Below, one piece after another: positions 45,048 to 53,016 of a stretch of 64,000 bases of DNA. The stretch spans positions 3,624,501-3,688,500 of the forward strand of contig NZ_CP107942.1 of the NCBI RefSeq assembly GCF_036053395.1, in the 5' to 3' direction. Positions within the stretch are counted from its first letter, which is position 1. Each line of letters opens with the position of its first letter. The position numbers and the translations under genes were made by a program. The notes below the pieces were generated by a model. That model was not told the origin of the DNA. It made no database searches and was given only the letters and a program-made list of their open reading frames with translations. Origin of the DNA: Actinoplanes sp. NBC_00393 (GTDB taxonomy: Bacteria > Actinomycetota > Actinomycetes > Mycobacteriales > Micromonosporaceae).

Positions 45048-46233
45048 GTGGCGCGGCGTGCGTACGTGTTCCTGTTGCGTCCCACTTCGGGCCAGGTGCA
45101 GCGGGCTCTCGCCTGCATCGAGGACCACCGGATCTTGTATAACGCGGCCCTGGAGGAACGGCGGACCGCTTATCGCAGGGCGGGGGTGACGATCCGCTAC
45201 GGGCAGCAGTCCGGGCAGTTGAAGGAGATCCGCCGCGCCGACCTGCAGGGACAGGGCCGTTGGTCGTTCTCGTCGCAGCAGGCGACGTTGCGGCGGTTGA
45301 GCAAGGCGTTCGACGGTTTCTTCCGCCGGGTGAAAGCCGGGCAGGCGCCGGGGTATCCGCGGTTCAAGGGTCGCGGCCGGTTCGATTCGGTGCAGTGGCC
45401 GAAAGACGGTGACGCGTGCCGGTGGAACTCCACCCCGGACAGCGATCACGTACGGGTCTATCTGCAAGGCATCGGGCACGTCAAAGTCCGCGCGCATCGC
45501 AAGGTCGAGGGCCGGGTCAAGACGATCACGCTCAAACGTGCGGGCAAGCGCCTGTACGTGGTCCTGTCGTGCGATGACGTGCCCGCCCTGACGCTGCCGC
45601 AGACCGGCAGCAAGGCCGGGATCGACATGGGTGTCGTATCGTTTTCTGACCACCAGCGACGGCCGGCACGAGCCGAACCCCCGGTTCGTCCAGACGATGG
45701 CGGGCGAGCTGGCCACCGCGCAGCAGGCCCTGTCCCGCAAGACGCGGGGTTCCCACAACCGGGCGAAGGCCCGGGCAAAGGTCGCGGCGATCCACACCAG
45801 GATCCGCCGGCAGCGCGCCGACTTCCACCACAAGACCGCGCTCCAGCTGGTGCGGGAACACGAGGTGATCGCCCACGAGAAGCTGCGGGTAGATAACATG
45901 ACCCGCTCGGCGTCCGGGACAGTGGCGCAGCCGGGTACCAACGTGGCCCAGAAGTCCGGGCTGAACAAGAGCATTCTGGACGCGGGCTGGGCTGCGTTCC
46001 TGCGAATCCTGACCGCCAAGGCTGAAAGCGCCGGACGGACCACGATTCCCGTGGACGCTGCCCACACCTCCCAAACGTGCCCGCGCTGCGGGCACGTCGC
46101 GAAGCAGAACCGCCGCACCCAAGCCGAGTTCACCTGCCAGGGCTGCGGCTACACCGACCACGCCGACATCGTCGGCGCGATCAACGTGTTGAGACGCGGG
46201 CTGGCGTCTCAGCCCGAACCCGTCAAGGTTTAG
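45048..46233 (+). pseudogene. tnpB: TnpB RNA-guided nuclease gene with one-base frameshift
   Basis: Two overlapping frames together encode a full TnpB of about 395 residues. GTG 45048 follows GGGCGAGG. The first frame (VARRAYVFLLRPTSGQVQ...) contains the RuvC-I Asp in GIDMGVVSF. At the TTTT run near 45640-45644 an extra T shifts the frame, which continues as LTTSDGRHEPNPRF through RuvC-II Glu (HEKLRVDNM), the CPRC...CQGC zinc ribbon and RuvC-III Asp (HADIVGA). All catalytic residues survive, so the break is recent, a sequencing error, or a slippage site. Confidence 0.85.
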
Positions 46234-46239
46234 GCGAAG

Positions 46240-46259
46240 CCCCGTCCTTCAGGACGGGG
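46240..46259 (+). repeat. Right-end hairpin of the TnpB element (omega-RNA scaffold region)
   Basis: CCCCGTCC (46240-46247), loop TTCA, GGACGGGG (46252-46259). In IS605-type elements the right end and 3' part of tnpB form the guide RNA scaffold and the bases just outside the element act as guide. Here the guide would read into the kinase fragment from about 46269. Confidence 0.55.
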
Positions 46260-46398
46260 AGCAGTCACAGCCATCCCGCCCGGCGCCGGACCGACCTGGC
46301 CGCTGACGGCGATCGGCGGGTTCACCCTGATCGCGCACCTCGGCCTGATCGCGGCCCGCACCAGCCGGCAGCGGGCGCTGCGAACCCTGTGGGCGAGC

Positions 46399-47235
46399 AT
46401 GGTGCTGCTGCTCGCGCTGATCCTGCTCGACCCGCGGGACCGGCTGGCCACCGACTGGCTGCCGATCATGATCGTGTACCCGGTGCTCGCCACGCTCGTG
46501 CTCGGGGCGGTGCTGATGACCCGCCGGTGGCGTGAGGTCCGCCGGGAACTCGCCCAGGCACAGCGCGACGTCGCCGTCGAGCAGAGCCAGCGGGCGGTCG
46601 CCGAGGAACGCACCCGGATCGCCCGGGAACTGCACGACGTCGTCGCGCACAACATGTCGGTGATCCACATGCAGGCGACCTCCGCGTCGTACCGGCTCAC
46701 GAACCTGGACCCGGAGGCGCGGGCCGAGTTCGCGCAGATCGCGGCCGGCACCCGGTCGACGCTGCGCGAGATGCGCCAGCTGCTGGCCGTGCTGCGCGAC
46801 GAGAACGCGGACGCCGAGCTGACGCCGGTGCCGGATTTGGGCCGGCTGACGGAGCTGGTCGAGTCGGCCGGGCGCGCAGGCGTGCCGGTCGAGGTGCGTG
46901 AGGCCGCATCGGTACGGGCGATCGTGCTCCCGGAGCGGGTCGCCGTGGCCGCCTACCGGATCATCCAGGAGTCGCTGAGCAATGTGATCCGGCACGCGCC
47001 CGGCGCCCGTACGCTGATCGATCTTGATGTTGTTGACTCTGACCTGGTGCTGTCGGTCGTGAACGACGCGGCGCAGCGCCCGGCCCAGCCGGTGGAGGCG
47101 CCCGGCCAGGCCGGTCACGGACTGTCCGGGATGCGCGAGCGGGCGCGGCTGGCCGGTGGATCGTTGGAAGCGGGCGGCCGCGACGAGGGCGGGTACCGGG
47201 TCGTGGCGCGGCTGCCGATCGGAGGTGACGAGTGA
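46399..47235 (+). CDS. C-terminal part of split two-component histidine kinase
   Basis: Kinase coding resumes at about 46264 (AIPPGAGPTWPLTAIGG) in a frame open only from the tnpB stop. ATG 46399 is the first usable start, giving 278 residues with two remaining helices, a DHp domain with phospho-acceptor H79 (ARELHDVVAHNMSV) and a HATPase with N-box ESLSNVIRHAPGA and GHGLSGMRERARLAGG. It is a NarL-partner (HisKA_3) kinase. The truncated kinase might still be made but lacks three N-terminal helices. It overlaps the response regulator by 4 bp. Confidence 0.75.
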   Translation: MVLLLALILLDPRDRLATDWLPIMIVYPVLATLVLGAVLMTRRWREVRRELAQAQRDVAVEQSQRAVAEERTRIARELHDVVAHNMSVIHMQATSASYRLTNLDPEARAEFAQIAAGTRSTLREMRQLLAVLRDENADAELTPVPDLGRLTELVESAGRAGVPVEVREAASVRAIVLPERVAVAAYRIIQESLSNVIRHAPGARTLIDLDVVDSDLVLSVVNDAAQRPAQPVEAPGQAGHGLSGMRERARLAGGSLEAGGRDEGGYRVVARLPIGGDE

Positions 47236-47906
47236 TCCGCACGCTGATCGTGGACGACCAGCCCATGATCCGGGTGGGCATCCGCGCGATCCTGGAGTCG
47301 CAGGACGACATGACGGTCCTCGGCGAGGCCGAGAACGGGCAGCTCGGCGTCGAGAAGAGCCGCAGCCTGCGCCCCGACGTCGTGCTGATGGACGTCCGGA
47401 TGCCGGTGCTCGACGGGCTGGCCGCCACCAGGGCCATCCTCGGGCCGGACCGCGTCGCGGGACACACGCCGCGGGTGCTGATGCTGACGACGTTCGACCT
47501 GGACGACTACATCTATGCCGCGCTGCAGGCCGGCGCCAGCGGCTTCCTGCTCAAGGACAGCGAACCCGAGGACCTGCAGCGGGCCGTGCGGGTGGTGGCG
47601 AGCGGCGAGGCGCTGCTGGCGCCGAGCATCACCCGCCGGCTCATCGAGAACTTCGTCGAGGCCCGACCGCGGCGGCCGGCTGTCGCCACCGCGCTCAACG
47701 GGCTCACCGACCGCGAACGCGAGGTGCTGCGCCTGATGGCGCTCGGCAAGTCGAACGCGGAGATCGCCGCGGCGCTGTTCATCGCCGAACAGACCACCAA
47801 GACGCACGTGAGCCGAATCCTGCAGAAACTGGACCTGCGCGACCGGGTGCAGGCGGTGGTCTTCGGCTACGAGACCGGCCTGGTCACACCCGGCGGCCGG
47901 CCCTGA
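47232..47906 (+). CDS. NarL/LuxR-family response regulator
   Basis: 224 residues. Receiver domain 1-120 with phospho-acceptor D54 (VVLMDVRMP), acidic pocket D8/D9 and the conserved Lys in FLLKDS. A LuxR-type HTH (LTDREREVLRLMALGKSNAEIAAALFIAEQTTKTHVSRILQKL) occupies the C-terminus. GTG 47232 overlaps the kinase stop, so it is the cognate partner of the interrupted kinase. Confidence 0.92.
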   Translation: MIRTLIVDDQPMIRVGIRAILESQDDMTVLGEAENGQLGVEKSRSLRPDVVLMDVRMPVLDGLAATRAILGPDRVAGHTPRVLMLTTFDLDDYIYAALQAGASGFLLKDSEPEDLQRAVRVVASGEALLAPSITRRLIENFVEARPRRPAVATALNGLTDREREVLRLMALGKSNAEIAAALFIAEQTTKTHVSRILQKLDLRDRVQAVVFGYETGLVTPGGRP

Positions 47907-48040
47907 TCACGGGCGGGTGGGACGAGCTGCTGCGGGTCGCCGCCAGCGTGCAGGGCGGCCACGCCAACCGCGGGCCGTTCCGTCTTGTGGGTAGGGACGT
48001 CGAGCAGGCAGACGGCGTCCTGGGCCATGACCGACGGATC

Positions 48041-48817
48041 TCACGTCGAGGCTGAGATCTCCTCCAGGACGCCCCGTTGAAACATTCTCGACTGCGGGCC
48101 TGACGGAGATGGCTTGCCGGACCGTGCGGCGATCGACTGTTCGATCACCTCGGTCGGCTGGTAGCCGGTCGAAAGGAGGTGGCGGCCAGCCTCGATCTTG
48201 GAGAGCCAGATCCCGTCGCGATAGCGGACCAGCGCTCGGCACGCACCGAGAACCGCATCATCCGCACCGGCTGCGGGCTCATCGTTTGCCGGGGTGGGCA
48301 GCGCCATCCACCAGTGCAGGGAATCGATGAGCAGGCAGCGCAGATCGTCTGCTGAGAGATCGGCGAAGGTTTCTGCTGCCGGTGGGCCCGACAGGGCGCG
48401 ACCGCTTTGATGCAGGATGCTGCGGTCGAGTCCGTACCAGAACGTTCCGTCGTCTGCTGGACGATCTGATGGTTGCAGGGTCTGCCGGAAGTCCATGGCG
48501 GGGCCGTCGTTGAGTTCGAGCTCGAACCCGGGTTCCTTGGTGCCGGATCGGGCCACGGCCTCGGTGTAGACGACCAGTTCCAGCCCTCGTGCCGGGCAGG
48601 GCAGCACGTTGTGCCGGAGGCGAGCGATCAACTCCCGCTTGACGGCTTCGCTCAACGGATCACGGCATAACAGGGCGATGTCAACGTCGCTGCGGCCCGC
48701 CTGGAAGGCGTCCAGGGCCAGCGAACCGGCTGCGTACGCCCCGACGAAGTTCCTGGCGAGCACCGCCCGCGCAGTCTCGGAAATCGCGGTGAGATATCTC
48801 TTGATCTCTTCAGACAT
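48041..48817 (-). CDS. Nucleotidyltransferase, ANT(3'')/DUF4111-like
   Basis: 258 residues with a Pol-beta-type nucleotidyltransferase core: YAAGSLALDAFQAGRSDVDIALL (GS motif and Asp pair that bind metal). The C-terminal helical region (CRALVRYRDGIWLSKIEAGRHLL) resembles DUF4111 of aminoglycoside adenylyltransferases. ATG 48817 (MSEEIKRYL) is preferred over 48823. Family members adenylylate streptomycin or spectinomycin, but many chromosomal homologues have unknown targets. No resistance cassette context is seen. Confidence 0.72.
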   Translation of the reverse strand: MSEEIKRYLTAISETARAVLARNFVGAYAAGSLALDAFQAGRSDVDIALLCRDPLSEAVKRELIARLRHNVLPCPARGLELVVYTEAVARSGTKEPGFELELNDGPAMDFRQTLQPSDRPADDGTFWYGLDRSILHQSGRALSGPPAAETFADLSADDLRCLLIDSLHWWMALPTPANDEPAAGADDAVLGACRALVRYRDGIWLSKIEAGRHLLSTGYQPTEVIEQSIAARSGKPSPSGPQSRMFQRGVLEEISAST

Positions 48818-49055
48818 CACCACATTTTCCCCGAGTGAGGGCTGCCTGGTTTATGGATCCATGGCCAACTCAGCGGCCAACTGTGGGCCGTCACAGCTGT
48901 CCGCAGACGGATGTCCTGAGGCCCGGGTCGGGTTGCGGCTGACCGGTGGCCGGCGGCAGCGGTGTTTCGGGTTGCTGCGCTCATCAAGGCCGGCCACCAT
49001 CCGCCCATGGTCGCGCCGCTGGTTAGCCGGGCTGTCGGTGGGCATTGGGCCTGGC

Positions 49056-49988
49056 ATGAGAGCTATCGCACTGGACGACTACGGCGACGCTGACGTGCTG
49101 GCACTTCGTGAGCTGCCGGACCCGGCAGTCGGGCCGGACGTCGTGCGGATCCGGGTACGCGCGGCCGGCGTCAACCCGGTCGACTACAAGATCCGGCAGG
49201 GTCATCTGCAGGGCGCCTTTCCGCATCACACGCCGCTGATCCCGGGCTGGGACGTCGCCGGCGTGGTCGACGCGGTGGGCCCGGCGGTCACCAGGTTCGC
49301 GGTCGGCGACGAGGTCATGGCGTACGCCCGGAAGGACTCGGTGCAGCACGGCACGTACGCCGAACTGGTCGGTGTGACCGAGACCGCGGTGGCCGCCAAA
49401 CCCGCCGCGCTGGACTTCGTGCAGGCCGGCGGCCTGCCCCTGGCCGGCTTGACCGCGTTGCAGGCGCTGACCGCGGTCGGCGTGGCGCCCGGCGACGTCG
49501 TCCTGGTGCACGCCGCCGCCGGCGGGGTCGGGCACCTGGCGGTGCAGCTGGCCCGGGCGCTCGGCGCGGCACGGGTCATCGGCACCGCCTCCGACGCCAA
49601 CCACGACTTCCTGCGCGGGCTCGGCTGCGAACCGATCCGGTACGGCGACGACCTGCCGGACCGTCTGGCAACGCTGGCCGGCGGTGACGGCCGGGTCGAC
49701 GCGGTGCTGGACTTCGTCGGCGGCGACGCGCTGAGCCAGTCGCCGCGGATGGTGCGTTCGGCGGCCCGGCACGCCTCCGTCGTCGATCCCCAGGTCAAGG
49801 AGCAGGGCGGCCGTTACGTCTTCGTGCGCCCCGACGGTGAGCAACTGGAGGCGCTCGGCGAGCTGGCGGACGGCGGCCGGTTGCGCGTCGAGGTGGCCCG
49901 GGAGTTCCCCCTGGCCGAGGCCGCGGAGGCGCAGCGTCTGCTGGAGAAGGGACACGTACGCGGAAAGGTCGTCCTCACCATCCCCTAG
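49056..49988 (+). CDS. Zinc-independent NADPH:quinone oxidoreductase (MDR family)
   Basis: 310-residue medium-chain dehydrogenase/reductase of the quinone oxidoreductase branch. N-terminal GroES-like part (MRAIALDDYG...AAGVNPVDYKIRQG) lacks the zinc ligands of alcohol dehydrogenases. The NADPH motif is VHAAAGGVGHLAVQLARALGA. ATG 49056 begins the family sequence; the longer frame to 48609 is intergenic. Its 3' end overlaps the convergent DUF427 gene by 14 bp. Confidence 0.88.
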   Translation: MRAIALDDYGDADVLALRELPDPAVGPDVVRIRVRAAGVNPVDYKIRQGHLQGAFPHHTPLIPGWDVAGVVDAVGPAVTRFAVGDEVMAYARKDSVQHGTYAELVGVTETAVAAKPAALDFVQAGGLPLAGLTALQALTAVGVAPGDVVLVHAAAGGVGHLAVQLARALGAARVIGTASDANHDFLRGLGCEPIRYGDDLPDRLATLAGGDGRVDAVLDFVGGDALSQSPRMVRSAARHASVVDPQVKEQGGRYVFVRPDGEQLEALGELADGGRLRVEVAREFPLAEAAEAQRLLEKGHVRGKVVLTIP

Positions 49989-50436
49989 TACCCGGGCCGC
50001 CCTTGAACGGGCCGGTGATGTCCGCGGTGATCCACCCGCCGTAGAAGTCGCCCTCCTGCGGCCGGACCAGTTCGCCGGCCACCCGGCACTCGTCGACACG
50101 GCTCGGGTAGAAGGCGACGGCACCGGCGATGTCCGCGTACGCCGGAGAGGGATTCTCGTAGGACCAGCCGGCCCGCGGCACCCGGGTGTCCCCCGCGACC
50201 ACATCCCAGTAGCTGGCGACACCCTTGAACTCGCAGTACGACCGGCCGGCGCCCGGCTCCAGCACCCCGTCGGCGATGTCGGCGCGGGGCACGTAGTAGA
50301 CCGGCGGGTGCGAGGTCTCCAGGACCCGCCAGCAGCGGTCGCTGTCGACGATCACCTGCCCGGCGTGCACGATCGTCACCCGCGCCGCCGCGCGCTCCAG
50401 CCGCGGCGGCCGCGGGTAGTCCCAGACCGACTCCAT
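49975..50436 (-). CDS. DUF427 domain protein
   Basis: 153 residues covering a DUF427 domain (VDSDRCWRVLETSHPPVYYVPRADI; YCEFKGVASYWDV; PAYADIAGAVAFYPSRVDEC). ATG 50436 (MESVWDYPRPP) matches the usual start; 50487 adds 17 residues. Function undefined; proteins of this fold are small beta-tent structures found widely in actinomycetes. Confidence 0.82.
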   Translation of the reverse strand: MESVWDYPRPPRLERAAARVTIVHAGQVIVDSDRCWRVLETSHPPVYYVPRADIADGVLEPGAGRSYCEFKGVASYWDVVAGDTRVPRAGWSYENPSPAYADIAGAVAFYPSRVDECRVAGELVRPQEGDFYGGWITADITGPFKGGPGTRGW

Positions 50437-50564
50437 CGGCCCAGCTTGCCAGCGATTCCTGCCACGTGACATGTCGGTATCGGTCATCTAACCGATTCGT
50501 CGCGGCTGCTGCGCCACGACGATGGGACGAGACGTCATCGGTGGCAGGTGTGAGGAGCACGAGG

Positions 50565-50936
50565 ATGTTCGTCGAGCAGATACCCGGCTCTCGCCTGGGC
50601 GTACAGGTGACACGCAGCGGTCCGGTCCTGGTCTGCGTCGCCGTCTCCGGCGAGCTGGTCTCCGACACCGCCGGCGTCCTCGCCGAGCAGGTCCGCGCGA
50701 CCTTGGTCCGGCAGCAGCCGGACACGATGCTGCTCAACCTGGCACAGCTGGAGTTCATCGACGTGGCCGGCGTCCACACCCTGTACGAGCTGCACACCGC
50801 CGCGGCGACCCGGGACTGCACGCTGATCATCCGGAACGCGTCGCGGCCCACCCGGTGGATCCTGTCCGCGCTGGGACTCGACGCGCTGTTCCCCTCCCCC
50901 GCCCGGCGACGGCCACGCGCCGAGCCCGGCAGCTGA
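50565..50936 (+). CDS. STAS-domain anti-sigma antagonist-like protein without phospho-serine
   Basis: 123-residue STAS protein (VLVCVAVSGELVSDTAGVLAEQV; LLNLAQLEFIDVAGVHTLYELH). In SpoIIAA/RsbV the loop is D-S-S-G and the first Ser is phosphorylated; here D66-V67-A68-G69 has neither Ser. It may be constitutively binding or act outside the partner-switch pathway. ATG 50565 has GAGG directly before it; an upstream GTG is possible. No kinase or sigma partner is adjacent. Confidence 0.75.
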   Translation: MFVEQIPGSRLGVQVTRSGPVLVCVAVSGELVSDTAGVLAEQVRATLVRQQPDTMLLNLAQLEFIDVAGVHTLYELHTAAATRDCTLIIRNASRPTRWILSALGLDALFPSPARRRPRAEPGS

Positions 50937-50944
50937 GCAGCGCA

Positions 50945-51268
50945 CCTATCCGTGCCGTGCGGCGGCCCAGGCGGCGATCTGGGCCCGCGAGGTGAATGTG
51001 CTCGACGTGCGTGTGGTCGCCCAGCCCCAGGGACTGGCCGACGGCCTCCACCAGCAGGTCGGGCCGGGCCAGTTCGGACAGGTCGACGAACGCACGCTGC
51101 ACCTCGGTCGCGACACGCAATGCGGTGCGGGTCTTGCCTACCCCGGCCGACGCCGGTGACGGTCACCAGCCGGGCGGCGGCGAGCAACCGCTTCAGCGCC
51201 GAACGCTCATCGGTACGCCCGACAAAGCTGGACAGCTCCGCGGGAATTTCCCCGTCGCTGCGCCTGAT
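50945..51268 (-). pseudogene. Fragment of LuxR/AfsR-type ATPase regulator
   Basis: On the minus strand: EIPAELSSFVGRTDERSALKRLLAAARLVTVTGVG, then after a frameshift GVGKTRTALRVATEVQRAFVDLSELARP, then another frame DLLVEAVGQSLGLG. These are the FVGR entry, P-loop and following segment of large ATPase regulators. At least two frameshifts and lack of everything after about 100 residues make it a relic. It abuts the truncated TPR gene. Confidence 0.65.
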
Positions 51269-52987
51269 TCATCGTGCTCCACTCGCGAGGACTCGTGCGG
51301 CTGCCCGGAAACGCTGCGCCAGCGGGCGCAACGCCGCGTCCGCGTCCAGCCCGGCCAGACGTCGCTGGTCGCGTTGCAAAGCCTCGGACAGCGACATCGC
51401 GCGGCCGGTCTCCAACCGCAGCGCGGCCTGTTCGGCGTGTCCGGCCTGTGCCGCCGCGTACGCGCCGGCGACGGGCAGATGCTGCGTCGCCAGCAGCCAG
51501 GTCTCCCGGTCGCCGGCGATCAGCTGCCGTTCCCGCAGGCGGCGCATCGCGGTCAGCGCGAGGGCGTACGCGTCGTCGGCCTGCGCCCAGTCACCGTGTT
51601 GGGTCGCCCACCGGCCCCAGGTGTCCGCGACGGCGACGGCGGTGCCGGTCGTGGTCTCCAGGGCGGAGCGGGTGGCCTGCCGGTAGGTCGGGCCGGCCTG
51701 CGGGTCGCCGAGTTCGGCGAGGACGTTGGCGAGGTTGCCGAGCACGGTGGCGCGGGACGCGGTGTCGCCGGGCAGCTCCGCGAGCGAGTCACGGTACGCG
51801 TCGGCGGCGGCGCTGAGGTCGTCGGATCGGCCGGTTCGCCCGTACCGATCCCAATGTCCGCTGCCCAGATTGTTGAGCAGGCCGGGCCGGTCGGTGTGGC
51901 CGGCCGGCAGCCGGTCGAGGGCCTCCCGGTAGGCCGCGATCGCCGCGTCCAGTTCGCCCGGATCCCCGGTGTGGACGTAGCGCTGGCTGCGGGCGTTGCC
52001 GAGCATGCTCAGCCAGACGGCGTAGTCCGGCGCGTGCGGGTTCGTCCGGTCGGTGGCCTCGCCGAGCAGGGTCACCGCCTCCGCGATCAGCTCGGGACGG
52101 TCCCGGCGCGCGGCCTGTTCCAGCAGGGCCACGGCCAGGGCGGCGCAGGTCTGCGCGTACGGCGCGGCCACCGGCGGCATGACGGTGCGGGCCTCGCGCA
52201 GGGCGGTGACAGCCTCGGCGAGATCAGCCAGGTCGCCCTCGCGCACGAACCGGTCGTACAGGGTCGCGCCGAGGTTCAGCAGGCGCCCGCCACGGTCCGG
52301 AGAGCGCTGCGGCGCTGCGGTCACGGCGGCACGGGCGGCGCTCACACCGGCCACATTCGTACGCATGCCCGCGGTTTCGCCTCGGGCGGTGTCCATCATG
52401 GTGCGCAGATTCCGGCCGTAGCCTGCTGCCGCCTCGGCGTCGGGCGCGGCGGCAACGGCCTGCTCGGCCAGGGCGATCGCGCGGCGCAGGTCGTCGTCGC
52501 GGCCGTCGCGGCGGAAGCGAGCGAACCGGGCCTCCGCCAGCGCGCCGGCCAGCCGGGCCGGCACCTCCGATCCGGCATCGGCGACCTCGGCTTCGGTCAG
52601 GGTGATCGCCTGGTCCAGGGCGGCCACATCGCCGAGCCACTCGTACGCCAGCACCAGGCTCGTGCACCGGTTCTGCGCCGCGTCGCGCCGATGCTCGCCG
52701 CCCGGCGCGGCCGCCGCGTACGCCTGCTCGAAACGCCGTGTCGCGGCGCGACAGTCGATCTCCGCACCGTCCCTGCGGAAGCGCGTCAGCAGCGCCCAGC
52801 CGGCGCCGTTCAGCGCCATCGGATGCGCGCGCATGTCCGCATCCTCGAGGATCCGGTCCCACAGCTCGATGCTGCGGTCCAGAGCAGCCGGATCGTCAGC
52901 GCTGCGCCGTTCGGCCTCGGCGAGGCCGTCGAGCAGACGGGCCAGGGATCTTCTGCGCAGGAATCCCACCCGGCTATTGTCGCCCAC
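51269..52987 (-). CDS. TPR-repeat protein, probably a CHAT protein truncated at its C-terminus
   Basis: 572 residues of tetratricopeptide-like repeats throughout (LGNARSQRYVHTGDPGELDAAIAAYREAL; GLLNNLGSGHWDRYGRTGRSDDLSAAADAYRDSL). In actinomycetes such repeats normally lead into a CHAT caspase-like protease domain, and the last residues (LSEALQRDQRRLAGLDADAALRPLAQRFRAAARVL) correspond to the usual linker just before CHAT. The frame stops there, and the ATPase fragment begins immediately. So the effector half has probably been lost by rearrangement; a TPR-only gene is the alternative. Confidence 0.7.
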   Translation of the reverse strand: MGDNSRVGFLRRRSLARLLDGLAEAERRSADDPAALDRSIELWDRILEDADMRAHPMALNGAGWALLTRFRRDGAEIDCRAATRRFEQAYAAAAPGGEHRRDAAQNRCTSLVLAYEWLGDVAALDQAITLTEAEVADAGSEVPARLAGALAEARFARFRRDGRDDDLRRAIALAEQAVAAAPDAEAAAGYGRNLRTMMDTARGETAGMRTNVAGVSAARAAVTAAPQRSPDRGGRLLNLGATLYDRFVREGDLADLAEAVTALREARTVMPPVAAPYAQTCAALAVALLEQAARRDRPELIAEAVTLLGEATDRTNPHAPDYAVWLSMLGNARSQRYVHTGDPGELDAAIAAYREALDRLPAGHTDRPGLLNNLGSGHWDRYGRTGRSDDLSAAADAYRDSLAELPGDTASRATVLGNLANVLAELGDPQAGPTYRQATRSALETTTGTAVAVADTWGRWATQHGDWAQADDAYALALTAMRRLRERQLIAGDRETWLLATQHLPVAGAYAAAQAGHAEQAALRLETGRAMSLSEALQRDQRRLAGLDADAALRPLAQRFRAAARVLASGAR

Positions 52988-53016
52988 CGCTCGTCCGGTC
53001 GCCGCACCTCAGGTGG

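Larger units (their letters stand above)
44928..46268 (+). mobile_element. IS200/IS605-type element carrying only tnpB
   Basis: The element interrupts the histidine kinase gene. Both ends have subterminal hairpins sharing CGTCCTTCAGG: left 44938-44957 (8 pairs including two G-T, loop TTCA) and right 46240-46259 (CCCCGTCC/GGACGGGG, loop TTCA). There are no terminal inverted repeats or target duplication, as expected for IS605 types, and no tnpA. Outer ends are approximate, placed from where kinase coding resumes. Confidence 0.7.

Noticed and set aside
48824..49055. Possible gene between the nucleotidyltransferase and quinone oxidoreductase
   Set aside because: Open in one frame but without recognisable sequence or ribosome-binding site; treated as promoter DNA.
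49023..50222. 399-residue minus-strand open frame over the quinone oxidoreductase
   Set aside because: Antisense shadow; the plus-strand MDR motifs are clear.
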